From Thalassotalea eurytherma (lineage in GTDB: Bacteria > Pseudomonadota > Gammaproteobacteria > Enterobacterales > Alteromonadaceae), in contig NZ_BSSU01000006.1 in the NCBI RefSeq assembly GCF_030161415.1, positions 62,001 through 126,000 on the forward strand: a DNA stretch of 64,000 nt, given 5' to 3'. The notes under the pieces were generated by a model. It was not told the DNA's origin, made no database searches, and worked only from the letters and a program-made list of their open reading frames with translations. Within the stretch, counting starts at the first letter, position 1. Each line of letters begins with the position of its first letter. The position numbers and the translations under genes are program-made. Shown one piece after another: positions 35,830 to 45,481 of this stretch.

Positions 35830-36384
35830 TCACGATAAAAAAGTGACATGTGGTTCAAAGGACTTTTCAGCTTTACTTGGTAGCACCTTTGTTGGCGTAC
35901 CAATGTAAAGGAACCCCGCAATATCATTTTCTATATCTATATTAAGCGCAGCCTTTACATTGTCATCAAATGCTAAATCACCTGTTCGCCACATCGCGCC
36001 AAACCCTTGTGCATAGCACGCCATTTGCATTGCATGAGCTGCACATCCTGCTGATATCAGCTGCTCTTTTAAAGGTACTTTTTCATGCGTTTGGTATCGG
36101 GTGGAAATCACAATGATCATTGGCGCTCTAAAGGGCATTTTCGACGCTTTTTGTAGCTTTAGTTCATCAGTAATACCTTTTGCTTTCATTGCATCGACAT
36201 AGATATTTGCTAATGTTGCCAAAGCTTCACCTTGCACAATAGTAAAGTGCCAAGGGACGAGGCCAGCATGGTCTGGGACACGCATTCCTGCTTTTAAAAT
36301 ATTCGTAAATTGCTCCCCCACTGGCGCTGGCGCAGCAAGTGCCGGGTTTGATTGACGCTTAAGCAGCAACTCAATACTTTCCAT
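35830..36384 (-). CDS. Nitroreductase family protein, YdjA-like
   Basis: 184 residues. A small FMN-dependent nitroreductase: RQSNPALAAPAP near 10 (phosphate-binding arginine), AGMRVPDHAGLVPWHF near 32-48, and the C-terminal GFGAMWRTGDLAF near 128 match the YdjA/minimal-nitroreductase group, which has a short chain and no large insert. The natural substrate is unknown. It is monocistronic, sharing a terminator with asnS. Confidence 0.88.
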   Translation of the reverse strand: MESIELLLKRQSNPALAAPAPVGEQFTNILKAGMRVPDHAGLVPWHFTIVQGEALATLANIYVDAMKAKGITDELKLQKASKMPFRAPMIIVISTRYQTHEKVPLKEQLISAGCAAHAMQMACYAQGFGAMWRTGDLAFDDNVKAALNIDIENDIAGFLYIGTPTKVLPSKAEKSFEPHVTFLS

Positions 36385-36511
36385 AGGTTCTAAAACTTAT
36401 TCTTTTTTCAGTGTAGGCCGTAGTGTAACGAAAACAGTAAAAAAAGATAGGCAGGTCATTGCGACTCTGCCTAATTTCTTAACAACTGAGGTTAAAAGAT
36501 GGAGTAAAACG

Positions 36512-37210
36512 TTAACATTCGGTAGGTTTTGCTAATTTTTTATCGATAAAGTAATCAACACTGGTAAAGCGCCCCGCTCCAATAAAAAATAGCGCTAACA
36601 ACATAATGAAATAGGTTGTTGAAAACTCAATACCATTGTTTAGCACAACAATATTCCCGGTTTCATAAAGCCAATCTGTATTGCCATTTTCCTCAAGTAA
36701 TGATCGCATTGCGTCCAATCTTTTCGCGGCTTCTTGAGAGTTTTCTAGACTAGCCTTAGCACCGTCAATGCCAACCCAATCCAAAACCTTAGCTGAGCTG
36801 GTATCTGGGTTAGTAGGTGTTACCGCAAACCAACCATGATCGAGGTGAACCGTAGTTGCAGCAACAACCATGGTAAACATCAAGGGAATTGAAATCAGGC
36901 GAGTTAGCAGGCCAAATACCAATAGCCAACCACCTAAAAATTCAGTCCATGCCGCTAGGTTCGCCAATAAGGTAGGAAACGGCAGCCCTAAGCCCCAATC
37001 TTCATTACCAAACCAAGCGACAATGTTTGGATCTGCCATTAAGCTTGCCAACCCACTGGCATCAGGATTACCTAATTGAAGTTTGCTATACCCCGCAATA
37101 ATAAATATTGGTGCTAGATATAAACGTATGAGCAAGGCCGGGATACCATCAAAGCACGGCAGCTTAGAGATAAAATTTTTATACATTGTAATCATAGTAA
37201 AGTGATACAT
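36512..37210 (-). CDS. DoxX-family membrane protein
   Basis: Up to 232 residues; ATG codons at 37210, 37195 and 37186 are all possible and none has a clear ribosome site. The N-terminal LIRLYLAPIFIIAGYSKL, then FLGGWLLVFGLLTRLISIPL and a C-terminal TTYFIMLLALFFIGAGRFTSVDYF are the DoxX pattern of four membrane spans. A soluble insert of about 70 residues (about 120-190) lies between spans three and four. DoxX proteins are linked to redox and thiosulfate or quinone-related stress functions, but no precise role can be given. Confidence 0.85.
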   Translation of the reverse strand: MYHFTMITMYKNFISKLPCFDGIPALLIRLYLAPIFIIAGYSKLQLGNPDASGLASLMADPNIVAWFGNEDWGLGLPFPTLLANLAAWTEFLGGWLLVFGLLTRLISIPLMFTMVVAATTVHLDHGWFAVTPTNPDTSSAKVLDWVGIDGAKASLENSQEAAKRLDAMRSLLEENGNTDWLYETGNIVVLNNGIEFSTTYFIMLLALFFIGAGRFTSVDYFIDKKLAKPTEC

Positions 37211-37356
37211 TAAGTCGTCTTATAGTAATTGAACGTGTTTGTTCACATTTTCTTTCAAATAAATCAGCTGATTGACTCATAAATTAGTTTCTAGACTTAA
37301 ATAAAAGCCAAATAACGCGCATAATGTGTGTATCGTGCATTTTATGGATAAAATTA

Positions 37357-39216
37357 ATGGCTAAATTCTTCCGTTCGTTCTTTTCAAAACTAGGTTACTT
37401 ATTAAACCTATTTAGAAAAATTATAATAAATATTGTGTTCTTCTCAGTATTGATTCTTATCTTCGTTTCTCTTTCTTCCGAAGAAACAATTAACGTACCC
37501 AAAAGCGCTGCGCTTGTCCTCGATCCTGTAGGTCGTTTAGTTGAGCAACAAGTAGAAGTCGATCCCTTTGATGCGTTAATGGGAGAAGCGATTACTGGTG
37601 AGCAAGAAGATCCTGAAGTTTTATTGTCGGATTTAACTTCTGCAATCAATAATGCCGCGTCGGATTCTAGAATAGAAGTACTTGTGTTAAAGCTAGAGCG
37701 ACTAAATGGCGCAGACATTACAAAAATGGCAGAGGTTGCCCTTGCCATAGAAGCTTTTAAAGCAACGGATAAAAAAATAATCGCTATTGGTGATGGCTTT
37801 AGCCAAGGCCAATATTACTTAGCAAGTTATGCCGATGAAATTTGGTTAAACCCAAACGGTTGGTTGATTTTAGATGGATACGCTAGAAAGCAACTATATG
37901 TTAAATCAGCCATCGAAAAACTGGGTATTAGCCAGCATATTTTCAGAGTTGGTACATATAAGTCCGCAGTAGAGCCCTACATGCGTGACAATATGTCAGA
38001 ACAAGCCAAAGAAGCGAATCGCTTGTGGTTAAATGAATTATGGCAGGCATATAAAACTGTTGTAGCGACACAACGAAACATGCCAATTGATAATTTTGAT
38101 GAGACGATTGAACAGCTAGTATCAAAAGTTGAGAATGCTGATGGTAACATAGCGCAATACGCCTTAGATAATGGTTGGGTTGATAAACTGATGACGCGTA
38201 GTCAAATGAATCAAGCCCTAATAGACATGGTTGGTGATAAAACTACGCAAAACACGTTTGATAATATTGGTTTTGAACATTATTTAGCTGCAAGCAAAGC
38301 TGAACAATTGCCTGATTTTTCAGAACAAGACCAAATAGCGATGGTAGTGGCAAAAGGTACTATTTTAAATGGCCGCCAACCAGCAGGAACCATTGGTGGA
38401 GATAGCACTGCGTCCCTACTTCGAAAAGCACGATTAAACGATCAAGTAAAAGCGGTCGTTTTGCGGGTTGATAGCCCAGGCGGTAGCGCATTTGCTTCTG
38501 AAGTTATTCGACAAGAAATTGAGCTTATCAAAGGAGCGGGTAAACCGGTTGTTGCCTCAATGGGGACTTATGCAGCATCAGGTGGTTATTGGATTTCAGC
38601 ACCTGCTGATAAAATCATTGCCTCACCGACAACAATTACTGGTTCGATTGGTATATTCGGTATGTTTATGACCTTTGAAAATACCCTAGGTAAACTTGGT
38701 GTTTATACAGATGGCGTTGGCACAACTGAATATGCTGGCTTTGGTGTTACAGAGCAATTACCTGAAGGTATTGGTAAGTTAATTCAGTTAAATATTAATC
38801 GCGGCTATCAAGACTTTTTAGAGTTGGTGGCAAGCAACCGAAACATGTCAGTGTCAGATGTTGATAATATCGCACAAGGTAGAGTTTGGTCAGGCATCCA
38901 AGCCTATCAAAATGGATTGGTTGATCAATTAGGTACAACCGACGATGCGATACAACTAGCAGCAAATTTAGCTAATTTAGATAACTACGACGTTAAACTT
39001 ATTGAGAAGCAATTAGATCCCATCGAACAAATGATTCAAGACATGTTTGGTCAGGCTTATAGCTTCATGATTGACAATGGTATTGTCGATGTTAAAAAGC
39101 AAAACACCTATGCTGATGTCTTGTTACGCACACTTAAAGCACAGCTTAATTACTTTAATCAATTTGATGATCCCCAAGGGATATATTCTTTTTGTTTGAC
39201 TTGTGAAATAAACTAA
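37357..39216 (+). CDS. sppA: Signal peptide peptidase SppA, 67K type
   Basis: 619 residues from ATG 37357, chosen because it begins directly before the membrane anchor (LGYLLNLFRKIIINIVFFSVLILIFVSL) and gives the enteric length; the upstream ATG at 37324 adds 11 residues with no support. It is an inner-membrane serine protease facing the periplasm that degrades cleaved signal peptides. The lysine of the Ser-Lys dyad lies in VGTYKSAVEPY near 200 and the serine in TYAASGGYW near 407, matching known positions 209 and 409 of E. coli SppA. ansA follows after a terminator, as in enterobacteria. Confidence 0.95.
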   Translation: MAKFFRSFFSKLGYLLNLFRKIIINIVFFSVLILIFVSLSSEETINVPKSAALVLDPVGRLVEQQVEVDPFDALMGEAITGEQEDPEVLLSDLTSAINNAASDSRIEVLVLKLERLNGADITKMAEVALAIEAFKATDKKIIAIGDGFSQGQYYLASYADEIWLNPNGWLILDGYARKQLYVKSAIEKLGISQHIFRVGTYKSAVEPYMRDNMSEQAKEANRLWLNELWQAYKTVVATQRNMPIDNFDETIEQLVSKVENADGNIAQYALDNGWVDKLMTRSQMNQALIDMVGDKTTQNTFDNIGFEHYLAASKAEQLPDFSEQDQIAMVVAKGTILNGRQPAGTIGGDSTASLLRKARLNDQVKAVVLRVDSPGGSAFASEVIRQEIELIKGAGKPVVASMGTYAASGGYWISAPADKIIASPTTITGSIGIFGMFMTFENTLGKLGVYTDGVGTTEYAGFGVTEQLPEGIGKLIQLNINRGYQDFLELVASNRNMSVSDVDNIAQGRVWSGIQAYQNGLVDQLGTTDDAIQLAANLANLDNYDVKLIEKQLDPIEQMIQDMFGQAYSFMIDNGIVDVKKQNTYADVLLRTLKAQLNYFNQFDDPQGIYSFCLTCEIN

Positions 39217-39223
39217 CTACATT

Positions 39224-39248
39224 AAGCCCCATTAATTTGGGGCTTTTT
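39224..39248 (+). terminator. Terminator after sppA
   Basis: AAGCCCC, eight-base loop, GGGGCTT and T run. ansA starts 18 bases later. Confidence 0.8.
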
Positions 39249-39266
39249 ATTAATTAACGGCAAAAA

Positions 39267-40280
39267 ATGCAAAAGAAAAAAATATACGTTGCTTATACCG
39301 GCGGTACTATTGGTATGAAACCGAGCGCTCAAGGCTATGTACCGGTTGTTGGGCATTTAACACAAGCGATCAACGCTACACCTGATTTCTTTCGTGAAGA
39401 AATGCCTGAATTTACCATTCACGAATATCAGCCACTCATAGATTCGTCAAACATGAGCCCAAATGATTGGCAGTTTATAGCACAAGACATAAAGAAGCAT
39501 TATCACGACTATGATGGTTTTGTGGTTCTGCACGGCACAGATACGATGGCCTACACTGCATCAGCGTTATCATTTATGTTTGAGAACCTCGGCAAGCCTA
39601 TCATAGTTACCGGCTCACAAATTCCGTTAAGTCAATTGCGCTCAGATGGTCAAGTTAACCTATTAAATTCCTTGTACATTGCAGCAAATTTCCCAATTCA
39701 TGAAGTAGGTTTGTTTTTTAATAACAAACTTTTCCGGGGTAATCGTTCGATTAAAGCCTACGCAGATGGCTTTGATGCTTTTAATTCGCCAAATATGGAA
39801 CCCTTGTTAGAAGCTGGTATTAATATCAAACTAATTAATGGCAAAGTGAAGGAAATAAACGACGATGATATTTTACTCCATACAATAACGCCGCAACCTA
39901 TTGGTGTTGTTCACTTGTACCCTGGGATTAGTACTGATCTGATTAAAAACGTCATATTACAGCCTGTAAAAGCACTTATTATTCGTAGTTATGGTGTTGG
40001 AAATGCTCCACAAGACAAAGAACTACTTGCCTGTTTAAAAGCGGCAGACAAACAAGGATTGATCATTGTTAACTGTAGCCAGTGCATAAAAGGTAAGGTC
40101 AATATGCAAGGCTATGCAACGGGTAACGCATTAAGCGAATGTGGCGTAATAAGTGGCAAGGATATGACATTAGAAGCCGCGCTGACCAAGCTACACTTTT
40201 TGTTGAGTCAGAAGTTAACTAGTGAGACGATAAAGGCAAAGCTATTAGACAGTTTACGTGGTGAATTAACGCTGAGTTAA
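39267..40280 (+). CDS. ansA: Type I L-asparaginase, cytoplasmic
   Basis: 337 residues with no signal peptide. It hydrolyses asparagine to aspartate and ammonia. The two family patterns are present: VAYTGGTIGM near 8 with the catalytic threonine and GFVVLHGTDTMAYTASAL near 82 with the second threonine-aspartate pair. Length matches E. coli AnsA (338). It is separated from sppA by a terminator and overlaps the 3' end of the convergent small membrane gene. Confidence 0.95.
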   Translation: MQKKKIYVAYTGGTIGMKPSAQGYVPVVGHLTQAINATPDFFREEMPEFTIHEYQPLIDSSNMSPNDWQFIAQDIKKHYHDYDGFVVLHGTDTMAYTASALSFMFENLGKPIIVTGSQIPLSQLRSDGQVNLLNSLYIAANFPIHEVGLFFNNKLFRGNRSIKAYADGFDAFNSPNMEPLLEAGINIKLINGKVKEINDDDILLHTITPQPIGVVHLYPGISTDLIKNVILQPVKALIIRSYGVGNAPQDKELLACLKAADKQGLIIVNCSQCIKGKVNMQGYATGNALSECGVISGKDMTLEAALTKLHFLLSQKLTSETIKAKLLDSLRGELTLS

Positions 40281-40550
40281 TTGGCGTTTAAGACTTAACA
40301 CACTTGCGCTGAGACAAAAATAACCAATAAATTGGCCTGATAAAAATAACAACATTTTAGGGGTAAATGGTGTTTCTTCACTAAAAAATGACAACATCAA
40401 AATCGCTGGTGCACACATCACTTGATAAAAAGGAATGGTAATATCAGCAAAGTAGAAATGAATAAGGAAACTCAAGACACCGATTAGCACACCAAGCACA
40501 CCTACCAGTGTGCTTAGTTTAGTTATAGACAGCGCGATTGGCTTAATCAA
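40266..40550 (-). CDS. Small membrane protein, unknown
   Basis: 94 residues, with three or four hydrophobic stretches (LVGVLGVLIGVLSFLIHFYF, FYQVMCAPAILMLSFF, LLFLSGQFIGYFCLSASVLSL). No family is recognised. Its start overlaps the stop of the tyrosine phosphatase gene by eight bases, so they are one operon, and its 3' end overlaps ansA on the other strand. It could be a membrane partner of the phosphatase or independent. Confidence 0.65.
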   Translation of the reverse strand: MIKPIALSITKLSTLVGVLGVLIGVLSFLIHFYFADITIPFYQVMCAPAILMLSFFSEETPFTPKMLLFLSGQFIGYFCLSASVLSLKRQLTQR

Positions 40551-41013
40551 TTTGTGCTAACAACCCATCACTAGCATCTTCAACTAAATCCAATACATAA
40601 CGAAAACCACCCGCACCACCATAATAGGGATCTGGCACTTCAGTTTCATCAAAAGCAGCGCCATAACTTAAAAATAATTTAATTTTATGATGATACTCCT
40701 GCGGTGAAACCGACTTTAGGTTATCCAAGTTACTCTCGTCCATTGCCAACACCAAATCGAACTTTGCAAAGTCATCTTCTGTTACTTTGCGTGCTTTGAG
40801 CCCTGAAAAATTGTATCCACGTGCTTCACCCGCTTTTATTGCACGATGATCTGGTTTTTCTCTCGCGTGCGAACCTATCGTACCGGCGGAATCGATTTCA
40901 ATTGATAAGCCTTTATCGGTAGCTTTTTTTCGAAAAACAGCTTCAGCAGTTGGCGAGCGGCAAATGTTACCCATGCAAACAAACAAAACAGAGTTAATAG
41001 GCGCCTTGGACAT
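40543..41013 (-). CDS. Low-molecular-weight protein-tyrosine phosphatase
   Basis: 156 residues. The P-loop VCMGNICRSPTAEAVF at 12-26 has the Cys-x5-Arg nucleophile site, and VPDPYYGG near 130 holds the general-acid aspartate. Usual length for this family. In enteric bacteria such enzymes sit in capsule or exopolysaccharide clusters beside a Wzc kinase; none is here, so it is more like the stand-alone enzymes that dephosphorylate diverse proteins. Confidence 0.92.
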   Translation of the reverse strand: MSKAPINSVLFVCMGNICRSPTAEAVFRKKATDKGLSIEIDSAGTIGSHAREKPDHRAIKAGEARGYNFSGLKARKVTEDDFAKFDLVLAMDESNLDNLKSVSPQEYHHKIKLFLSYGAAFDETEVPDPYYGGAGGFRYVLDLVEDASDGLLAQID

Positions 41014-41102
41014 AACGAGGAGTTTCCTTACTGGTGTTATTAATATGTTGTTAATTCGTAGGATAACATTAGAAAATAAAAATTTTTACTAGTAGATAAT
41101 AA

Positions 41103-41146
41103 AAAACCCTGCGATAAGTCAAAGTTTTTGACTTTTGCAGGGTTTT
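41103..41146 (-). terminator. Terminator of the TonB receptor gene
   Basis: AAAACCCTGC and GCAGGGTTTT form the outer stem with an inner AAGTCAAA/TTTGACTT-like stem; T run on the minus strand. It lies 20 bases past the receptor stop. Confidence 0.75.
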
Positions 41147-41165
41147 ACATTGCTTTTAGATGAGT

Positions 41166-43364
41166 TTAGAAATGTTTTGAATAACGAACACCAAATTCAC
41201 TTGGGTCATTGCTTAAAATTTGTAAAACATAATCACCCGTATTTAAACGAGCATTGTCATATCGCTCATCGAAAATATTGCGGCCATACAATGATAATGT
41301 GTAATCACCTTCAACATTTGTATATGAAATATCAATATTCACTAATTGACGGCTTTCTACTAATGTATGACGACCTGGATCAGATGTAGGCTCGCCGTAC
41401 ATATCACCACGGTATGAGTAATCTAATCGAATATCAAGGTCATTTCCGCCTTCTAACGTCATATGGTAAGACGGACTAATTGATGCAGTAACTTCTGGCG
41501 TTAACGGTGCTACTGGTTTAACACCGCCCTGCTCGTCTACGTCAACATCGATATAACCCAAGCTACTATGTACTTTGAACTGCTCAGTTAATTCCCACGT
41601 GCTTTCAAATTCAACACCACGAGAGGTTTGTTCAACAACTAAGTTTGTTGTATTAAAACCACCTTCAGCTGTTGTGCTAACTTGGTATGGTAAGTCTTCA
41701 TAGTCAGTGTTGAAAAGCGCTACACTCATACTAAAGCTGTCAGTTACTTGACCTTTCAAACCCATTTCATAGTTAATTGCCGTAATGTTCTCACTTGCTA
41801 CGAAGCAGTTTGGATCGCCAAATAAGCAGTATGGACGAGCTGGGAATTGACCAGATTGATAACCGTTTTGGATGCTACCGTAAATGTTTAAGCCATTTTC
41901 AAGGGTATAGTTTGCAGAAATATCAAAAGACACTTCATTCCACGCATCTTCTGCATAAACAGGACCAATACCGACATCTGCAGTCGCTTCTTTCTCATCA
42001 TCGGTATAACGTAAGCCGCCTGACAAACGTAAATCTTCTGTCATATCGTAACCTAAGTTAAAGAAAATCGCTTTTGATGTCGTTTCTTGCGTTAAATCTA
42101 ATAACGTTGCAGAACCATTGAAAAGTGCGCCACTGGCCGGGTCTTGCAGGTTACTTCCTTTTTCATTAAAGAAGTAAATACCTGAAACAAAATCCATGTT
42201 TTCGCCGATATAACCGTTCAATTGGAATTCAATCGAGGTTTGATCCGCTTCGCCAACTTCTGGGAACTGATCTAATTCATAGATAGTGCCATCATCATCT
42301 AGGCCAGCTTTATATTTAGACGAACGATGTGAAACCACAACTTTTGATGCGTAGTCATCGTTCCAATTCCAATCAGCTGTTGCAGAGATTCCGCGGGCTT
42401 CATTTGAAACCATTGTAACTTCTTTTGTACCCGTTGCGTTATCGTATGGGTTAGCTGCAGTATCACTATTTCTTAAAGGGCCAAATGGAAATGGGGTGCC
42501 CCATCGAGCGCCTTGATAATAAGCGCCAGTAGGAACTTCATCGATTAACGTTTGGTATGGACGCAAGCCACCTTCATTATCATTAAAATCTGCCGTTACA
42601 ACGAAACTAAAATCATCATGTGGTGCCCATTTGAATGATAAGCGACCGTAAAACTCTTCATTTTCACCTACATTATATTCAGCATCAGGCACATTAATAA
42701 ATTCACCGATACCATCACGTGAGTTGTAACCTGCATTGACGTTGTAAGCCATCGTTTCATTGATTTCACGGTTAATAAAAACATCACCCTTTAATCGACC
42801 ACGTGAACCTAGTTCAAAACCTGCTTTAGTTACAGTAACTTCATCTGGTTGTTTAGTAATGATGTTTATCGCGCCGCCAACTGAGTTACGGCCATACAAG
42901 GTGCCTTGCGGACCACGAAGTACTTCAATACGCTCAATATTATTTAAGTTCCAGTTTTGGCCAACTTGGCGACCTAAGTAAACGCCATCAACATATACAC
43001 TTACACCTGGGTCTGTGGTGATCAGATGATCTTGTAAACCAATACCACGAATAAATGGGTTAGCTGACGATGTATGACCAGCCGAAAAGCCTGTTACATT
43101 CAAGTTGGGTACAAACTTACCAACATCAGTTAAATCAGTAATGCCTTGTGTTGCTAGTTCATCACCGCTAAACGCACTGATCGCGATCGGTACTTCATAA
43201 ATTACTTGTGCGCGTTTGGTAGCAGTAACTGTAATTGCTTCGATTTCTTCTTCTGAAGCATTATCTTGTGCAAAGACTTGATTCGTTAATGCTAATGCAA
43301 TTGCGCTAGCTACAACAGTTCGTAAACCGAAGACACGACGGTGCCTTGCTAATTGAATGGCCAT
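41166..43364 (-). CDS. TonB-dependent outer-membrane receptor
   Basis: 732 residues. Signal peptide ending near VFAQ (33), TonB box EEIEAITVTATKRAQ near 40, plug segments NPFIRGIG, DPGVSVYVDGVYLGR near 120-140 and IERIEVLRGPQGTLYGRNSVGGAINIITK near 145-175, then a barrel ending in RYSKHF with the terminal aromatic. This is the iron-siderophore/cobalamin-like or small-organic-compound class; the substrate cannot be decided. No ABC or regulator gene is adjacent. Two direct operator-like repeats lie upstream at 43485 and 43506. Confidence 0.93.
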   Translation of the reverse strand: MAIQLARHRRVFGLRTVVASAIALALTNQVFAQDNASEEEIEAITVTATKRAQVIYEVPIAISAFSGDELATQGITDLTDVGKFVPNLNVTGFSAGHTSSANPFIRGIGLQDHLITTDPGVSVYVDGVYLGRQVGQNWNLNNIERIEVLRGPQGTLYGRNSVGGAINIITKQPDEVTVTKAGFELGSRGRLKGDVFINREINETMAYNVNAGYNSRDGIGEFINVPDAEYNVGENEEFYGRLSFKWAPHDDFSFVVTADFNDNEGGLRPYQTLIDEVPTGAYYQGARWGTPFPFGPLRNSDTAANPYDNATGTKEVTMVSNEARGISATADWNWNDDYASKVVVSHRSSKYKAGLDDDGTIYELDQFPEVGEADQTSIEFQLNGYIGENMDFVSGIYFFNEKGSNLQDPASGALFNGSATLLDLTQETTSKAIFFNLGYDMTEDLRLSGGLRYTDDEKEATADVGIGPVYAEDAWNEVSFDISANYTLENGLNIYGSIQNGYQSGQFPARPYCLFGDPNCFVASENITAINYEMGLKGQVTDSFSMSVALFNTDYEDLPYQVSTTAEGGFNTTNLVVEQTSRGVEFESTWELTEQFKVHSSLGYIDVDVDEQGGVKPVAPLTPEVTASISPSYHMTLEGGNDLDIRLDYSYRGDMYGEPTSDPGRHTLVESRQLVNIDISYTNVEGDYTLSLYGRNIFDERYDNARLNTGDYVLQILSNDPSEFGVRYSKHF

Positions 43365-43716
43365 TTAGTTCTCCCTAGGCGCTCAATAATCTTTGAGTCA
43401 ATTTATAATTTTGATTGGTTTTTTCAATATGCGTTTACTAAGCATAAAGATAACCTTTTGGTCAGGTGCGTATGTTACACAAAAATGTCATATTATGTAG
43501 GTAAAATGTGATATTTTGTGACTAAAAACTATGAATTAACATTTACTTTAATTTTATAAAGTCACAACACAATTAAATGTTACAGCTTTTTAACCTTAAG
43601 AAAATACTGGATATAGCTGTATAAGATGCATAGTAATAACGTGGGCAGACAAATTATCCACAGTCGGCTAGAAAAACCAATGTTTTAGACGTTATCTTTT
43701 GAAAAAGGAAGTTAAA
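43365..43716. promoter_or_regulatory. Upstream region of the TonB receptor with a repeated motif
   Basis: 350 bases without a gene. ATGTCATATTATGT (43485-43498) and ATGTGATATTTTGT (43506-43519) are near-identical direct repeats 21 bases apart, two helical turns, about 120 bases before the receptor start. This spacing suits an activator or repressor binding as two subunits on one face. Confidence 0.45.
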
Positions 43717-43803
43717 TGGTACCCGGGGCCGGACTTGAACCGGCACGCTGTTACCAGCGAGGGATTTTAAATCCCTTGTGTCTACCAATTCCACCACCCG
43801 GGC
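43717..43803 (-). tRNA. tRNA-Leu(TAA)
   Basis: 87 bases including CCA. Long variable arm, acceptor GCCCGGG/CCCGGGT, anticodon loop TTTAAAA. Last gene of the tRNA array in transcription order. Confidence 0.95.
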
Positions 43804-43864
43804 ATAAAGGGAAGTTTTTTTATCCTAGGTATTGGCCACCTAGCACTCTTAAGTAAAAAGAGAA

Positions 43865-43940
<76 letters not shown>

Positions 43941-44017
43941 TTTAATGCTTATCTGAGAATAATAAGACTTTAGCGTGTTGCCACTACCATAACGTGACAA
44001 AGTTGTTTTTGATGAAA

Positions 44018-44104
44018 TGGTACCCGGGGCCGGACTTGAACCGGCACGCTGTTACCAGCGAGGGATTTTAAATCCCTTGTGTCTACCAATTCCACCACCC
44101 GGGC
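44018..44104 (-). tRNA. tRNA-Leu(TAA)
   Basis: 87 bases, same sequence as the copies at 43717 and 44403. Confidence 0.95.
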
Positions 44105-44137
44105 CTAAAAGGCTCATCAAAAACGAGTAGTAAAATT

Positions 44138-44213
<76 letters not shown>

Positions 44214-44291
44214 TTCATTGCTTAATACTAATTAACTATTAAGACTTAAAGCTTGTCACTACCATAACGTGACTATCAACAAGATAAAGTT

Positions 44292-44367
<76 letters not shown>

Positions 44368-44402
44368 TTCATTTATCTTATACTTTCCAACCGTTGTGAA
44401 AA

Positions 44403-44489
44403 TGGTACCCGGGGCCGGACTTGAACCGGCACGCTGTTACCAGCGAGGGATTTTAAATCCCTTGTGTCTACCAATTCCACCACCCGGGC
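44403..44489 (-). tRNA. tRNA-Leu(TAA)
   Basis: 87 bases. Four bases separate it from tRNA-Cys, the ancestral cysT-leuZ spacing. Confidence 0.95.
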
Positions 44490-44493
44490 AAAG

Positions 44494-44567
44494 TGGAGGC
44501 GGGTCCCGGAGTCGAACCGAGGTCCACGGATTTGCAATCCGCTGCATAGCCACTCTGCCAACCCGCC
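44494..44567 (-). tRNA. tRNA-Cys(GCA)
   Basis: 74 bases with CCA; acceptor GGCGGGT/ACCCGCC, anticodon loop TTGCAAA. Single copy in the array. Confidence 0.95.
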
Positions 44568-44620
44568 GTATTTTCACTACGTATTGGGTAGTATTCCTTG
44601 ATTAAAGCTGAAAGAGAAAT

Positions 44621-44696
<76 letters not shown>

Positions 44697-44849
44697 TTTA
44701 TTCTTCTTTCTTGTTGACTCTCCCTGCCAACTGGAAACGCATTCTACATCGAAATTATCTTGAGTCAACAACTAAATAGTAAAAAAAATTCAACTGCTTA
44801 AATTTCGACTAAGATGGCGGTTTTTTAACTAAAACCTTTCAATTTTTGG

Positions 44850-45434
44850 TTAATTTTTACCCTTCAATACCGGCCAAGCAATCATATAATATTGAACCAT
44901 TGACCAAACCGTTAAAATTGTGGCAATAAAATATAGACCATAAGCTAAATTCATAAACCAAATTTGCGGAAAATCAAAGATTATTAAAGGGATATCATAA
45001 TCTGGACGCCAAATAAGGCCAATAAGCGACAACATTTGGGCAGCTGTTTTCAGTTTACCAAGGTTAGAAACAGCGACGGCCTCTCGTTGACCATGGCTAG
45101 ACATAAACTCCCTGATTGCACTTATAAAGATTTCTCTACCAATCATAAGAAACGCTGCGACGGTTATCCAAATACTTTGATAGTCTTGAACAATAATAAT
45201 CAGTGCAGCTGCCACCATTAATTTATCAGCAACAGGATCAATAAATGCACCAAAGGCTGTAGATTGCTTCAATTTTCTTGCTAAGTATCCATCAAGCGCA
45301 TCACTAATTGACGCTAACCAAAAAATGAACGCCGCACCAAAGTGATGCCATGAAACAGGCAAATAAAAGACAAAAATGAAAAATGGAATTAAAAGAATTC
45401 TAAAAAAGGTTATTTGGTTTGGAATAGTCCACAT
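44850..45434 (-). CDS. pgsA: Phosphatidylglycerophosphate synthase
   Basis: 194 residues. A membrane CDP-alcohol phosphotransferase that joins CDP-diacylglycerol and glycerol 3-phosphate, the first step to phosphatidylglycerol. The family motif SDALDGYLARKLKQSTAFGAFIDPVADKL near 40-68 supplies the metal-binding aspartates, and four or five hydrophobic spans follow. It follows uvrC by 47 bases and precedes the tRNA array, the arrangement conserved across gammaproteobacteria. Confidence 0.96.
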   Translation of the reverse strand: MWTIPNQITFFRILLIPFFIFVFYLPVSWHHFGAAFIFWLASISDALDGYLARKLKQSTAFGAFIDPVADKLMVAAALIIIVQDYQSIWITVAAFLMIGREIFISAIREFMSSHGQREAVAVSNLGKLKTAAQMLSLIGLIWRPDYDIPLIIFDFPQIWFMNLAYGLYFIATILTVWSMVQYYMIAWPVLKGKN

Positions 45435-45481
45435 GATCTAGCTACAGCAAAATTTTTCTTTCATTCTACACAAGTTCGAGG

